The notes under the pieces were generated by a model. That model was not told the origin of the DNA, searched no databases, and worked only from the letters and a program-made list of their open reading frames with translations. Of a stretch of DNA of 64,000 nt, positions 37,955 to 47,919 are shown piece by piece; the first letter of the stretch is position 1, and every line of letters begins with the position of its first letter. The DNA comes from Bacteroidales bacterium (lineage in GTDB: Bacteria; Bacteroidota; Bacteroidia; Bacteroidales; GCA-2748055): contig JAGLOO010000057.1 in assembly GCA_023138875.1 (NCBI GenBank), positions 1 to 64,000 on the forward strand, given 5' to 3'. Both the position numbers and the translations under genes were made by a program.

Positions 37955-38722
37955 GTGGATGATATATTTTCATATGGATGGACCGGAATCAAAAGGTTTG
38001 TGAAGGTAAACCTGGTGGCGATCCTTTACACCCTCATTTTCCACCTGGTGGTTTTAATCATTCTTGTTTTTATGAGGGTTGAAGGATTAAAGAGAGACCA
38101 GGAACTGGGAATAAAACTGGAATTTGAAGAGAAAACCATAGAGGAGATCCTGGCCGGTGAGGAGGTGGACATACCTGCCGAATGGATTGAACTGATCATG
38201 CAGCAGAGGGAGCTTTCCAGCAACCGGGCTGTAAATCTGAATGCCGAAAACCAGTTCAGTGAAGAGATCTCTACAGATGATTATGTACAGGACCTGATCG
38301 ATCAGATTGAGTTGGCCAGGAACCAGGAGGACCGGGAAAAGCTTGAGGAGTTACAGTCCATACTGGCCTCCGCCGATTATCTGCCACCTGAAAAAGAGTC
38401 GACCGATGAAAATCCCGGTGATTATACCGGGCCGACCACCATCACCTATGAGTTTCTTGATGAACCCACCCAACGGGGTAAAGTGCTTCTGACCGTTCCG
38501 GTATACCGGTGTCAGGGATCGGGTCTGGTCAGGGTGGAAATCATTGTCGCGCGTGACGGCAGTGTGCTCAGTGCAAAGGTAAAAGAGCCCATTGAGGGGG
38601 CTGACAGGGTATGTTTCGCAGATGCGGCCCTTGCTGCTGCCCGTTCATCCCGATTCAGGATCGAGATCAGTGCTCCGGAAAAGCAGCGTGCAATGATTAA
38701 CTACACTTTTATCGCGCAGTAG
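37955..38722 (+). CDS. TonB-like energy transducer with C-terminal TonB domain
   Basis: A 255-residue protein with one membrane helix (about 17-40), a charged helical periplasmic linker (about 45-150) and a C-terminal TonB/TolA-like domain (GKVLLTVPVYRCQGSGLVRV, DGSVLSAKV, FADAALAAARSSRF). In Bacteroidota such proteins pass proton-motive force to outer-membrane receptors. Neither ExbB nor ExbD is adjacent. The start is GTG; a second GTG at 38000 would give a shorter N-terminus starting just before the helix. It converges on the GT9 gene with a 14-nt overlap. Confidence 0.72.
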   Translation: MDDIFSYGWTGIKRFVKVNLVAILYTLIFHLVVLIILVFMRVEGLKRDQELGIKLEFEEKTIEEILAGEEVDIPAEWIELIMQQRELSSNRAVNLNAENQFSEEISTDDYVQDLIDQIELARNQEDREKLEELQSILASADYLPPEKESTDENPGDYTGPTTITYEFLDEPTQRGKVLLTVPVYRCQGSGLVRVEIIVARDGSVLSAKVKEPIEGADRVCFADAALAAARSSRFRIEISAPEKQRAMINYTFIAQ

Positions 38723-39707
38723 TGAGAAACAGGCGGTTGGCTGTGTTGGCTATAGCGTCAATGTCCTGTTCAAGCATGCATCTGAAATGTTTTTTAGGAC
38801 AGCGCTGGTAACCAATCTTTGAACATGGCCTGCATTTCAGTCCGGAAACCTCAAATTGGACAGAGGAAGGATCGGCCCTGAACGGGAACATGCCGAATGC
38901 AGGAACAGTATTTCCCCAGATGGTGATGATTTTTTTATTGAAAGCAGCCCCGATGTGCATTAATCCCGTATCGTGCGTGATCAGCACCCCGGCCTGTTGA
39001 ACAGCGGAAGCCGATTGATGGATAGTATACATTCCGCAGGTGTTCAGGAGTGTTTTTCCCGGGAGATTATCAATAATAGCAACGCCGGTTTCTTTATCTG
39101 TGGGCCCCCCTAAAATGATGACTGGGAATGAAAGCTTCCGGCACAGCTCAACAAGTGATTCTACCGGTAGTTTTTTGGTCTGATGTTGCGCTCCGATGGC
39201 CAGAGCGATGTAACCGTTTTGAAATGCTTCCGGAAGGGATGACACATCGATCCTCTCCTGTTCAGGTATGAAATAGTCAAGCCCCCCTTTATCTTTTTCA
39301 GAAATAAAGGTTCGTATGGTTTCCAGGTTCCTGTCCACCATATGTACATCAGGCAATCGATTCAGTTTGAAATTTACATAGAGCCATTTCTGTCTATTCA
39401 ACTTATTTACTGAAAAGTCCATCCGTTTCAAACTAAATTTGATACGTGCAGATCGGGTATTGTGATGCAAATCGATGATGTAATCAATCCCTTCGTTTTT
39501 AAGATCGCTGATACACGCTTTTATATCCCCGTCAAAGGAATGGATCCGGTCAATATACGGATTGGCTTCCAGCAGGGGTACAAAAGCAGATTTTGTCAGG
39601 AAATGCACCTGTGCATCTTCAACCTGCTGTTTCAGATGGCGCACCACAGGTGTGGTGAGTATGATATCACCTATGGAACTAAAACGGACAACAAGGAATT
39701 TAACCAT
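38709..39707 (-). CDS. glycosyltransferase family 9 (heptosyltransferase-like)
   Basis: A 332-residue GT9 enzyme. The FSSIGDIILTTPVVRHLK start and the C-terminal LITHDTGLMHIGAAFNKKIITIWG donor-site segment are typical of ADP-heptose:LPS heptosyltransferases. Several cysteines cluster near the end (GLKCRPCSKIGYQRCPKKHFRCM). A role in LPS core assembly is inferred. It is the last gene of the atpD-atpC-hydrolase-GT9 run. Confidence 0.85.
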   Translation of the reverse strand: MVKFLVVRFSSIGDIILTTPVVRHLKQQVEDAQVHFLTKSAFVPLLEANPYIDRIHSFDGDIKACISDLKNEGIDYIIDLHHNTRSARIKFSLKRMDFSVNKLNRQKWLYVNFKLNRLPDVHMVDRNLETIRTFISEKDKGGLDYFIPEQERIDVSSLPEAFQNGYIALAIGAQHQTKKLPVESLVELCRKLSFPVIILGGPTDKETGVAIIDNLPGKTLLNTCGMYTIHQSASAVQQAGVLITHDTGLMHIGAAFNKKIITIWGNTVPAFGMFPFRADPSSVQFEVSGLKCRPCSKIGYQRCPKKHFRCMLEQDIDAIANTANRLFLTTAR

Positions 39708-40487
39708 CTATACCAGGTCCTTGAAGAAGAGTAGCAGCGCAAGCCAGTATTCTGAATTGTTGTCGTTTTCAGCAGAAAGGGCAACGGTGCCTCTGCCACC
39801 TTCTCCGAGCTGAGGTTCAAAAAGGGTTATATACTGTTCCTCCACACCTGATGCCAGCTGGGATACATATGAAAATTCTGAAAGGCTGGAAGTAATAAAG
39901 ACAGGCTTTTTTAAACCGGTGATTGTATCCTTGACATTGATGTCAGGAAGAAAGTACTCACCCGGACTCAATGCCACCACGGCCCTGACGTTGTTATTCT
40001 CTTTGGCTACTTTCAAGCTCAAAGATCCATTGGCTCCACTGCCCAACAGGATCACCGGATGGTTGGATTTATTGAATGCATATTCGATGGCTGCTACCAT
40101 ATCCAGCTCGATGTCATTCACCGCAGCTGGACATTTGCTTTCCCGGCAACGCTTGGCTGTTTCATTGGATACAAAACACTTGTTTCCACCATTACGCAAG
40201 TCAACAGCAAGGCAGCTATAATTCATTTTACATAACCGGCGGGCGATGGTCTCAAATTCTCCCCGGCTGGATTCCTGTTCATGAAACAGGAGAATGTAAG
40301 GATTGTCGTTGTCAATGATATACTGGTCGGCTGTAACTTCAAGGCCGTCAGCTGAAGCAAATGTAATCGTATTCTTTTTGATCACATTAAAGGAGCTCAG
40401 TACCAGGGTTAAAACAAAGACACTTGCTGTTATAAAAACCTGCAGTGAAATACTCCTTAGAAAACTATTTCTTTGCTTATTTTGCAA
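39708..40487 (-). CDS. membrane-anchored alpha/beta-hydrolase-like protein
   Basis: A 259-residue protein with one N-terminal helix (about 13-33) and an alpha/beta-hydrolase-like core (YILLFHEQESSRGEF, CLAVDLRNGG, VILLGSGANGSLSL, RAVVALSPGEYF). The nucleophile-elbow region reads LGSGANG, so the usual GxSxG is degenerate: Ser150 is followed by Gly-Ala-Asn, with Leu before the first Gly. Catalysis is uncertain. A cysteine-rich loop (residues about 104-119) is present. It overlaps the end of atpC by 11 nt. Confidence 0.55.
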   Translation of the reverse strand: MQNKQRNSFLRSISLQVFITASVFVLTLVLSSFNVIKKNTITFASADGLEVTADQYIIDNDNPYILLFHEQESSRGEFETIARRLCKMNYSCLAVDLRNGGNKCFVSNETAKRCRESKCPAAVNDIELDMVAAIEYAFNKSNHPVILLGSGANGSLSLKVAKENNNVRAVVALSPGEYFLPDINVKDTITGLKKPVFITSSLSEFSYVSQLASGVEEQYITLFEPQLGEGGRGTVALSAENDNNSEYWLALLLFFKDLV

Positions 40488-40713
40488 GGACTATGATTTT
40501 GTTGTTTTTTACTTCGATGACTCCTCCATCCACATCAAAAAAAGAGGTCGTTCCATTCTGATCGACAATTCTTATCTTTCCCTGATTCAGGACAGAGATT
40601 ATAGGGGCATGATTTTTTAGAATCTGAAATGAACCCTTGGAATCGGGAACCTGGACAAGATCCACTTCTCCTGAGTACAATTGATGATCCGGTGCAATAA
40701 TTTCAAGAAACAT
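40477..40713 (-). CDS. atpC: F0F1 ATP synthase subunit epsilon (short)
   Basis: A 78-residue epsilon containing only the N-terminal beta-sandwich (IIAPDHQLYSGEV, GSFQILKNHAPIISVL, DVDGGVIEVKNNKI). The C-terminal two-helix domain that inhibits ATP hydrolysis in many bacteria is absent. Short epsilons are seen in other Bacteroidota. It is 6 nt downstream of atpD. Confidence 0.92.
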   Translation of the reverse strand: MFLEIIAPDHQLYSGEVDLVQVPDSKGSFQILKNHAPIISVLNQGKIRIVDQNGTTSFFDVDGGVIEVKNNKIIVLAK

Positions 40714-40719
40714 ACCTCA

Positions 40720-42261
<1,542 letters not shown>

Positions 42262-42276
42262 TTAATTTCAGTTGCA

Positions 42277-42284
42277 CAAATTTA
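42277..42284 (-). promoter_or_regulatory. -7 promoter element for atpD-atpC operon
   Basis: On the minus strand this reads TAAATTTG, an exact TAnnTTTG match 43 nt upstream of the atpD ATG. The nearest ATTG -33 candidate (42310-42313) is slightly far at 25 nt. Confidence 0.45.
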
Positions 42285-42395
42285 GCACTTTTTTGACGGG
42301 AATAGTGGTCAATAGAGTAAAAAGTTAATAGACCAGAGTTATACGGTAAAAAGCTGAAAGTTGAAAAGTTAAGAAGGATGAAAGCTGATTTGTTA

Positions 42396-42403
42396 TAAGT
42401 TTG
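42396..42403 (+). promoter_or_regulatory. -7 promoter element for barrel protein gene
   Basis: TAAGTTTG, an exact TAnnTTTG match. It overlaps a possible TTG start at 42401 and so favours the ATG at 42458 or 42470. Confidence 0.45.
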
Positions 42404-42457
42404 AAACAATATTTACTACTGATCGTAGAATCAATAATCTATTCAACCAAATATAGA

Positions 42458-43042
42458 ATGTCTGTATCCATGAGATATTTCTGTACGATAGTTTTTCTTG
42501 CATGGCTGCTCATAACGAATACCTCTGCTCAGGTTCACAGGATTGGCGGGGGTTTATCGTTTGCCTCCGGAGCTGAATTCAACTCAGGTGAGACTGGTAA
42601 TCCGGGACTTACATTGAAGACATGGCTTGCGCTCAATAAGCAAAGTACCATCCATATTGTCCCATCCATTACCCTCTATAACCGTTACAAGCTTGAAACC
42701 GGATATATGATCCTGACCAACTATATGTTTCACGGCGATGTGAATGCCCAGTATGCATTTTTTCAGGAGGGTACCGTAAGGGCTGTTGCTTTCGGGGGTG
42801 CAAACTTCCTCTATCTGCTCTCTAACTATGAGCCATTGTATCCGACAGGTAATGAAACCCTCACAAATGCCCGGGATTATGCCATTGGCGGAAATGTTGG
42901 TGGGGGTCTTGAATTGCGCATGGCTCCCAAATGGGACTTCAATGTTTCAGGAAAATATCTGTTTTCGAAATACCCTCAATTCATTATTTCAGTTCAGTCA
43001 GTTTACTATTTTAAAAGTAGAAGAAGGGCTTACAGGAGATGA
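42458..43042 (+). CDS. outer-membrane beta-barrel protein, hypothetical
   Basis: About 194 residues from the ATG at 42458 (or 190 from 42470), with a signal peptide (MRYFCTIVFLAWLL, cleavage near TSAQ). The mature part has alternating aromatic/hydrophobic strands separated by Gly/Asn turns, and it ends with a basic tail after a strand. This is typical of small Bacteroidota porin-family proteins. I recognise no specific family. It precedes the GH16-like gene by 66 nt. Confidence 0.6.
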   Translation: MSVSMRYFCTIVFLAWLLITNTSAQVHRIGGGLSFASGAEFNSGETGNPGLTLKTWLALNKQSTIHIVPSITLYNRYKLETGYMILTNYMFHGDVNAQYAFFQEGTVRAVAFGGANFLYLLSNYEPLYPTGNETLTNARDYAIGGNVGGGLELRMAPKWDFNVSGKYLFSKYPQFIISVQSVYYFKSRRRAYRR

Positions 43043-43108
43043 TTTTTTTTTATCTTTAGTCATTATAATTGAGTGTTAACAAGTTTCAGAATTAGATAAG
43101 ACATTGTT

Positions 43109-44290
43109 ATGGCTAGCTTAAGTTTTTTACTGGGGATGGTGCCCGGTACCGAGAAGGTGGAAACAGCAGATGATCAGTTAAGGGCTGATCTTCAGACATA
43201 TAAGGACTATGAAAAATCAGATGAGTTGAAGCATTATCTGGAGCTTGAAAAAGAGGTGACCTCCAGTGGCTTTGTTCTGAAGAAGAAAAAAATAAAAAAG
43301 GAAAAGTATAAGGCTTCTGAAGCCTTCAGGAAAGAGGAGCGATATAATAAGCTCACAAAACGCTCCAAAGGTGAGGAAAAATCAGCAGAACTGACGGAGC
43401 TTGAGGAGTATATAAATTCAGAGGAGTTCATTAAGCAGAAGCAATACCTGATAATGAAGCCTGCTGAAAGATATGAGACCACTGAGGAATATCAGAAAGA
43501 GATAGAATACCAAACACTCAAAAAATCAGAAGAGGTTATTTGGTATTATAAGACAAAAAAGAAATATCCCTTTAAAGAGATCGAAAGGTGGGATCTTACT
43601 TTTGATGAAAAGTTCAATGGCAGCAAGCTTGATACTTCCAAATGGATGACCCGTTATTTCTGGGGAGATAAGACCATGGACAGCTCATTCGTGCTTCCGG
43701 ATGATATGAGTTTTATTACCGATGGTGATAACATTGAGTTTTACGATAACAAGGCGAGAATTGTAACAAAAGCCGGAAGTGTTGAAGGAATCGTCTGGAG
43801 GGCTGGACAGGGTTTTGTAAGTGAGGATTTTGATTATACATCGGGTTTGATCAGTACTGCTAAGAGTTTCAGGCAGAAGTATGGAGTATTCAAAGCCAAG
43901 ATAAAAATGGCCGGAGGATCGGTAGCCCAGGCTTTCTGGATGGTGTCCGAAACCATGTTACCCCATATTGATATTGCCAGGTTTGAAAACGGAAAACTGC
44001 ATTCAGACTTCTTCTGGGGAAAAGGAAACACACCGCAAAAATCTGTTTCAAAGACAGGCGGTGCTAAATATGCGGACGAGTATTATATCTTTACCCTTGA
44101 ATGGTCTCCCAATAAGCTGGTCTGGAAGATCAATGACAAAGTCTTTAAAACACAGATCTCGGGTGTGCCCCAGGAAGAAATGTATATCAACTTTTCATCC
44201 AACCTTAAGAAAGGTGCCTCTGAAAGCGGACTTCCCTCAGCCATGGAGATTGATTGGGTAAGGGTGTATAAGTTGAAAGAAAAGGGTTAG
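43109..44290 (+). CDS. GH16-fold protein without catalytic glutamates, repeat-rich N-terminus
   Basis: A 393-residue protein with no evident signal peptide. Residues about 30-155 are charged and helical, with a recurring 13-residue motif: SEAFRKEERYNKL (70-82), SEEFIKQKQYLIM (104-116), TEEYQKEIEYQTL (125-137), and weaker copies near 37 and 140. Residues about 160-390 form a GH16/laminarinase-like beta-jellyroll (WDLTFDEKFNGSKLDTSKW, YGVFKAKIKM, EIDWVRVYKL). At the catalytic ExDxxE site it reads HIDIARFE (286-293): His replaces the nucleophile Glu and Arg291 the acid/base Glu. Carbohydrate binding rather than hydrolysis is likely. Confidence 0.7.
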   Translation: MASLSFLLGMVPGTEKVETADDQLRADLQTYKDYEKSDELKHYLELEKEVTSSGFVLKKKKIKKEKYKASEAFRKEERYNKLTKRSKGEEKSAELTELEEYINSEEFIKQKQYLIMKPAERYETTEEYQKEIEYQTLKKSEEVIWYYKTKKKYPFKEIERWDLTFDEKFNGSKLDTSKWMTRYFWGDKTMDSSFVLPDDMSFITDGDNIEFYDNKARIVTKAGSVEGIVWRAGQGFVSEDFDYTSGLISTAKSFRQKYGVFKAKIKMAGGSVAQAFWMVSETMLPHIDIARFENGKLHSDFFWGKGNTPQKSVSKTGGAKYADEYYIFTLEWSPNKLVWKINDKVFKTQISGVPQEEMYINFSSNLKKGASESGLPSAMEIDWVRVYKLKEKG

Positions 44291-44322
44291 AAAGTCAGGA
44301 AATTCACAAACAGATAAAGGTA

Positions 44323-44355
44323 AAGCCCTGTCCGAAGTAAGGATGGGGTTTTTTT
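44323..44355 (+). terminator. rho-independent terminator after GH16-like gene
   Basis: An imperfect GC-rich stem (AAGCCCTGTCC, 7-nt loop, GGATGGGGTT) runs into seven T residues, about 35 nt past the stop codon. Confidence 0.6.
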
Positions 44356-44410
44356 ATAGTACCTTTTTGTATTTTTCGTGTGATAAATACTATACAAATT
44401 AGCAAATGAT

Positions 44411-46099
44411 ATGAAGAATTTAGTGTTGAGTCTGAGCCTGGTTGTTTTGTTCGGTCAGGTATTTGCACAGGACCGGATTACCGGTGAAACATTTGCCACA
44501 AGGTCGGAAGTAATCGCGCAGCATGGCATGGCCTGTACAAGTCAGCCATTGGCCACACAGGTCGCTCTGGATATATTGAAAGCCGGGGGTAACGCTGTGG
44601 ATGCAGCCATCGCTGCTAACGCGGTTCTGGGTCTTGTTGAACCCACCGGGAATGGCATGGGTGGAGATCTTTTTGCCATTGTCTGGGATGCAGAGACCAA
44701 AGAATTGTATGGACTGAATGCCAGTGGCAGGTCACCCCGGTCCCTGACCCTGGATTATTTCAAAGAGAATGAATTTGAGAAGATACCCTCATATGGACCC
44801 CTGCCGGTTTCGGTTCCCGGGTGTGTGGATGGATGGTTTGAGTTGCATGGCAGGTTTGGATCCATGGAAATGAAACAGATACTAAAACCTGCGATTGAAT
44901 ATGCAAGGGGGGGATTTCCGGTGACAGAACTTATTGCCTATTACTGGGCAAGCGGAGCGAGTGAGCTGAGTCGCTACCCCAATGTGGCCGAGGTATACAT
45001 GCCCGGAGGAAAAGCACCTGCCAAAGGAGAAATATTTAAAAATCCTTACCTGGCCGGCACCCTTGAGAAAATCGCAAAGAAAGGACGTGATGCGTTCTAT
45101 AAAGGAGATATCGCCAGGACGATTGATAAATTCATGAAGGAACAGGGAGGGTTTCTTTCCTACGAAGATCTGGCCGGACATACCTCTGAATGGGTAGAAC
45201 CAGTGAGTACCAATTACCGTGGTTACGATGTGTGGGAGCTTCCTCCAAATGGTCAGGGTATTGCTGCCCTTCAGATCCTGAACATCCTTGAAGGGTATGA
45301 TATCGCCGCCATGGGATTTGGAAGTGCCGCGTACATTCACAATTTTGTGGAAGCCAAGAAACTGGCATTTGAAGACCGGGCCAAATATTATGCCGATCCG
45401 GAATTCAACGAGATCCCGGTGGATGCATTGATTTCCAAAGAATATGCAGCAGGCCGAAGAGAACTGATCAATCCCCGAAGAGCTTCCTGTATCCTGGATG
45501 CAGGTCAGATAGAGCATGGGAATACCATATACTTGACAGTAGCAGACAGCAAGGGGAATATGGTGTCCCTGATCCAGAGCAATTACCGGGGATTGGGATC
45601 GGGAATGTGTCCCCCGGGACTGGGATTCATACTGCAGGACCGTGGTGAGTTATTTACCCTCGATGAGGGACATTACAATGTATATGAACCGGGCAAGAGG
45701 CCTTTTCATACCATTATTCCGGCATTTGTTACTATGGATGGAAAACCCTGGATGAGTTTTGGCGTGATGGGTGGATCGATGCAGCCACAGGGTCATGCCC
45801 AGATCGTGATCAACATGATAGATTTTGGCATGAATCTGCAGGAAGCAGGTGATGCGCCCAGGATCCGTCATGGAGGGTCCTCCCAGCCGACGGGGACAAA
45901 AATGACAGATGGCGGGATGGTTTATCTTGAATCAGGAATTCCTCACGAGAGTATTCGGGAACTGGTCCGGCGCGGCCATAAGGTTCAGTTCACCCTGGGG
46001 GGTTATGGTGGTTACCAGGCCATCTTGTGGGATGAGGAAAAGGGTGTCTATTTTGGCGCATCTGAATCCAGGAAAGACGGACAGGCAGCGGGGTATTGA
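44411..46099 (+). CDS. ggt: gamma-glutamyltransferase
   Basis: A 562-residue exported Ntn-hydrolase that transfers or hydrolyses gamma-glutamyl groups (glutathione and related). The signal peptide ends near VFAQ. The large-subunit signature VDAAIAANAVLGLVEP is present. The autocatalytic nucleophile is Thr372 in HGNTIYL, aligned with the conserved Thr of E. coli Ggt. The C-terminal subunit has the SLIQSNYRGLGSGM and GVMGGSMQPQGH segments. It has its own transcription unit after a terminator. Periplasmic location is inferred. Confidence 0.93.
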   Translation: MKNLVLSLSLVVLFGQVFAQDRITGETFATRSEVIAQHGMACTSQPLATQVALDILKAGGNAVDAAIAANAVLGLVEPTGNGMGGDLFAIVWDAETKELYGLNASGRSPRSLTLDYFKENEFEKIPSYGPLPVSVPGCVDGWFELHGRFGSMEMKQILKPAIEYARGGFPVTELIAYYWASGASELSRYPNVAEVYMPGGKAPAKGEIFKNPYLAGTLEKIAKKGRDAFYKGDIARTIDKFMKEQGGFLSYEDLAGHTSEWVEPVSTNYRGYDVWELPPNGQGIAALQILNILEGYDIAAMGFGSAAYIHNFVEAKKLAFEDRAKYYADPEFNEIPVDALISKEYAAGRRELINPRRASCILDAGQIEHGNTIYLTVADSKGNMVSLIQSNYRGLGSGMCPPGLGFILQDRGELFTLDEGHYNVYEPGKRPFHTIIPAFVTMDGKPWMSFGVMGGSMQPQGHAQIVINMIDFGMNLQEAGDAPRIRHGGSSQPTGTKMTDGGMVYLESGIPHESIRELVRRGHKVQFTLGGYGGYQAILWDEEKGVYFGASESRKDGQAAGY

Positions 46100-46113
46100 G
46101 TTTGGATTTCTGA

Positions 46114-47919
46114 CTAGAATGGCCAAAACCAGGGTATTACTAGTAGGGATATGATAAGGGCCATGATGTTGAGGGGGAGACCGATTTTCCAGTAATCACT
46201 GAATTTGTAATTGCCGATGCTCTGGACGATAAGGTTGGTTTGGTAGCCGATGGGGGTGGAGAAGCTGGCTGATGCGGCTATGCATATGGTAATGAAAAAT
46301 GGTTTTGGATCCACCCCCAGCTGGGTGGCAGCGGCGTAGGCAATGGGAAAGGTGATGGCGGCGGCGGCGTTGTTGGTAATGATCTCAGTGAAGATGTTGG
46401 TGATAATGAAAATGGCGGCCAATACCCCGATGGGTCCGAAGTCTTTGGAGAGGTTAATGGTGTTTCGGGCAATGAAATCTGCAGCCCCTGAGTTCTGCAG
46501 GGCCCGGCTGATACCGATGGCACAGGCGATGGTGATCAGTACGTCCCAGTTGATGGGTTTGGTGTATTTTTTTGGAGTGAAGATTTTCATCATGGCCATC
46601 AATACAACGGTTACCGCCGCAAAGAAGAACATATCATATTCGTTCTTTCCATGAGCCGGGATAAACCTGCCGGCAGTGGCTCCTGCAATCATAAAAAAGA
46701 CGAGACCCAAGGAAATCCACCTGCGTCGGCGGTCCTTGGAATCGTCCATTTCACCGATCTCTGAAGCCATATAAAAAACCCTGGATTCGCCCCAGTACCT
46801 GGTGAAATGATCAGTAGTCAGCAGCATCAGGTTATCACCTGTCTTTAACTCAAGGTTTTCAAGGTTGGTGGTAATACGTTCACCATTGCGGTGGACAGCC
46901 ATTACCACAGCATTATAGTGACCAAAAAAATCGAATTCACCCAGTGTTCGCTGGATCCCGGGAAAACGGGGAGCGATGACCACCTCCACCTGTTTCAGGG
47001 ACTTCTTTAAGAAATTGGGATCCGCATTGTCCAGGGCAAGCAGTTTTACGTTCGAGGATTGGGTCAGGTATCCCACATCTTCTGAACTTCCGGCAACAAT
47101 CAATTTGTCGTCGGCCTCAATAGCAAACGGTGAATTGGAGATACGGATGTGTTTACCCTCCCTGATTACGGTTCTGACTGTGAATTCTTTCAGTCCCGGT
47201 AAACGTCTTCTCTCAATTACTTTTCCAATTAAATTGCTGTTGACAGGAAGGTACAGGTCAAAATAGTACTCCCGGATATCATTGGGAAAACTGAACCTGG
47301 GGATTTTCTCGCCCGGTAAGAGCCTGTTGGAGAATATGTTCATATATATGAAGCCAAAGAAAACGATGAACAAACCCACCTTGGCAAGCTCAAACATGCC
47401 CAGTCCTGCCATTCCCCTGTCCAGCATCATCCCATGAACAAGCAGGTTGGTTGAAGTTCCGATCAGGGTACAGGTTCCACCGAAAATCGTCGCATATGAA
47501 AGCGGGATAAGGAATTTCTGTGACGGGAGACTCAACTTATCGGCCCATTTTTTGAGCATGGGACCAAAGATGATCACCACAGGCGTGTTGTTCAGGAAGG
47601 CAGATATTGCTGCTACGGGGACCATAATCTGCATGAGGAGCCGGGGAATGGGTTTTCTCTTTTTCGGGAGAATGATTGCCCCTACTTTTTTCAGAACCCC
47701 TGATTCTCTTACCCCTTCACTGACAAGAAAAAGCAGTGCGACAGTGATCATTCCCTTGTTGGAAAAACCCGAAAGGGCATCTTCTGAAGAGATGATGTCT
47801 GTCACCATGAAAACCACCAGGGCAGCAAACAGGATGAGACCGGGCCGCATGATTTCCTTCACGAGGGCAATGATCATGAGCAGAATGACGCCAAGGGCTA
47901 TATAACCTGAGATTGTCAT
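46114..47919 (-). CDS. SLC13-family permease with two RCK_C domains
   Basis: A 601-residue divalent anion:Na+ symporter-like protein. About 11 membrane helices are split by two cytoplasmic TrkA-C (RCK_C) domains at about 205-380 (DDKLIVAGSSEDV and GDNLMLLTTDHF are typical). The inner repeats show the family's ITNN-type motifs (FLNNTPVVIIFGP, EIITNNAAAAITFP). Substrates in the family include sulfate, dicarboxylates and others; none can be assigned. Its start overlaps the end of the reductive-dehalogenase-like gene by 4 nt, so they are co-expressed. Confidence 0.9.
   Translation of the reverse strand: MTISGYIALGVILLMIIALVKEIMRPGLILFAALVVFMVTDIISSEDALSGFSNKGMITVALLFLVSEGVRESGVLKKVGAIILPKKRKPIPRLLMQIMVPVAAISAFLNNTPVVIIFGPMLKKWADKLSLPSQKFLIPLSYATIFGGTCTLIGTSTNLLVHGMMLDRGMAGLGMFELAKVGLFIVFFGFIYMNIFSNRLLPGEKIPRFSFPNDIREYYFDLYLPVNSNLIGKVIERRRLPGLKEFTVRTVIREGKHIRISNSPFAIEADDKLIVAGSSEDVGYLTQSSNVKLLALDNADPNFLKKSLKQVEVVIAPRFPGIQRTLGEFDFFGHYNAVVMAVHRNGERITTNLENLELKTGDNLMLLTTDHFTRYWGESRVFYMASEIGEMDDSKDRRRRWISLGLVFFMIAGATAGRFIPAHGKNEYDMFFFAAVTVVLMAMMKIFTPKKYTKPINWDVLITIACAIGISRALQNSGAADFIARNTINLSKDFGPIGVLAAIFIITNIFTEIITNNAAAAITFPIAYAAATQLGVDPKPFFITICIAASASFSTPIGYQTNLIVQSIGNYKFSDYWKIGLPLNIMALIISLLVIPWFWPF

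Noticed and set aside
44411-46099. Loss of the gamma-glutamyltransferase nucleophile
   Set aside because: A first alignment put Asn at the catalytic position, but counting back from the conserved Asp of VAD places Thr372 correctly.
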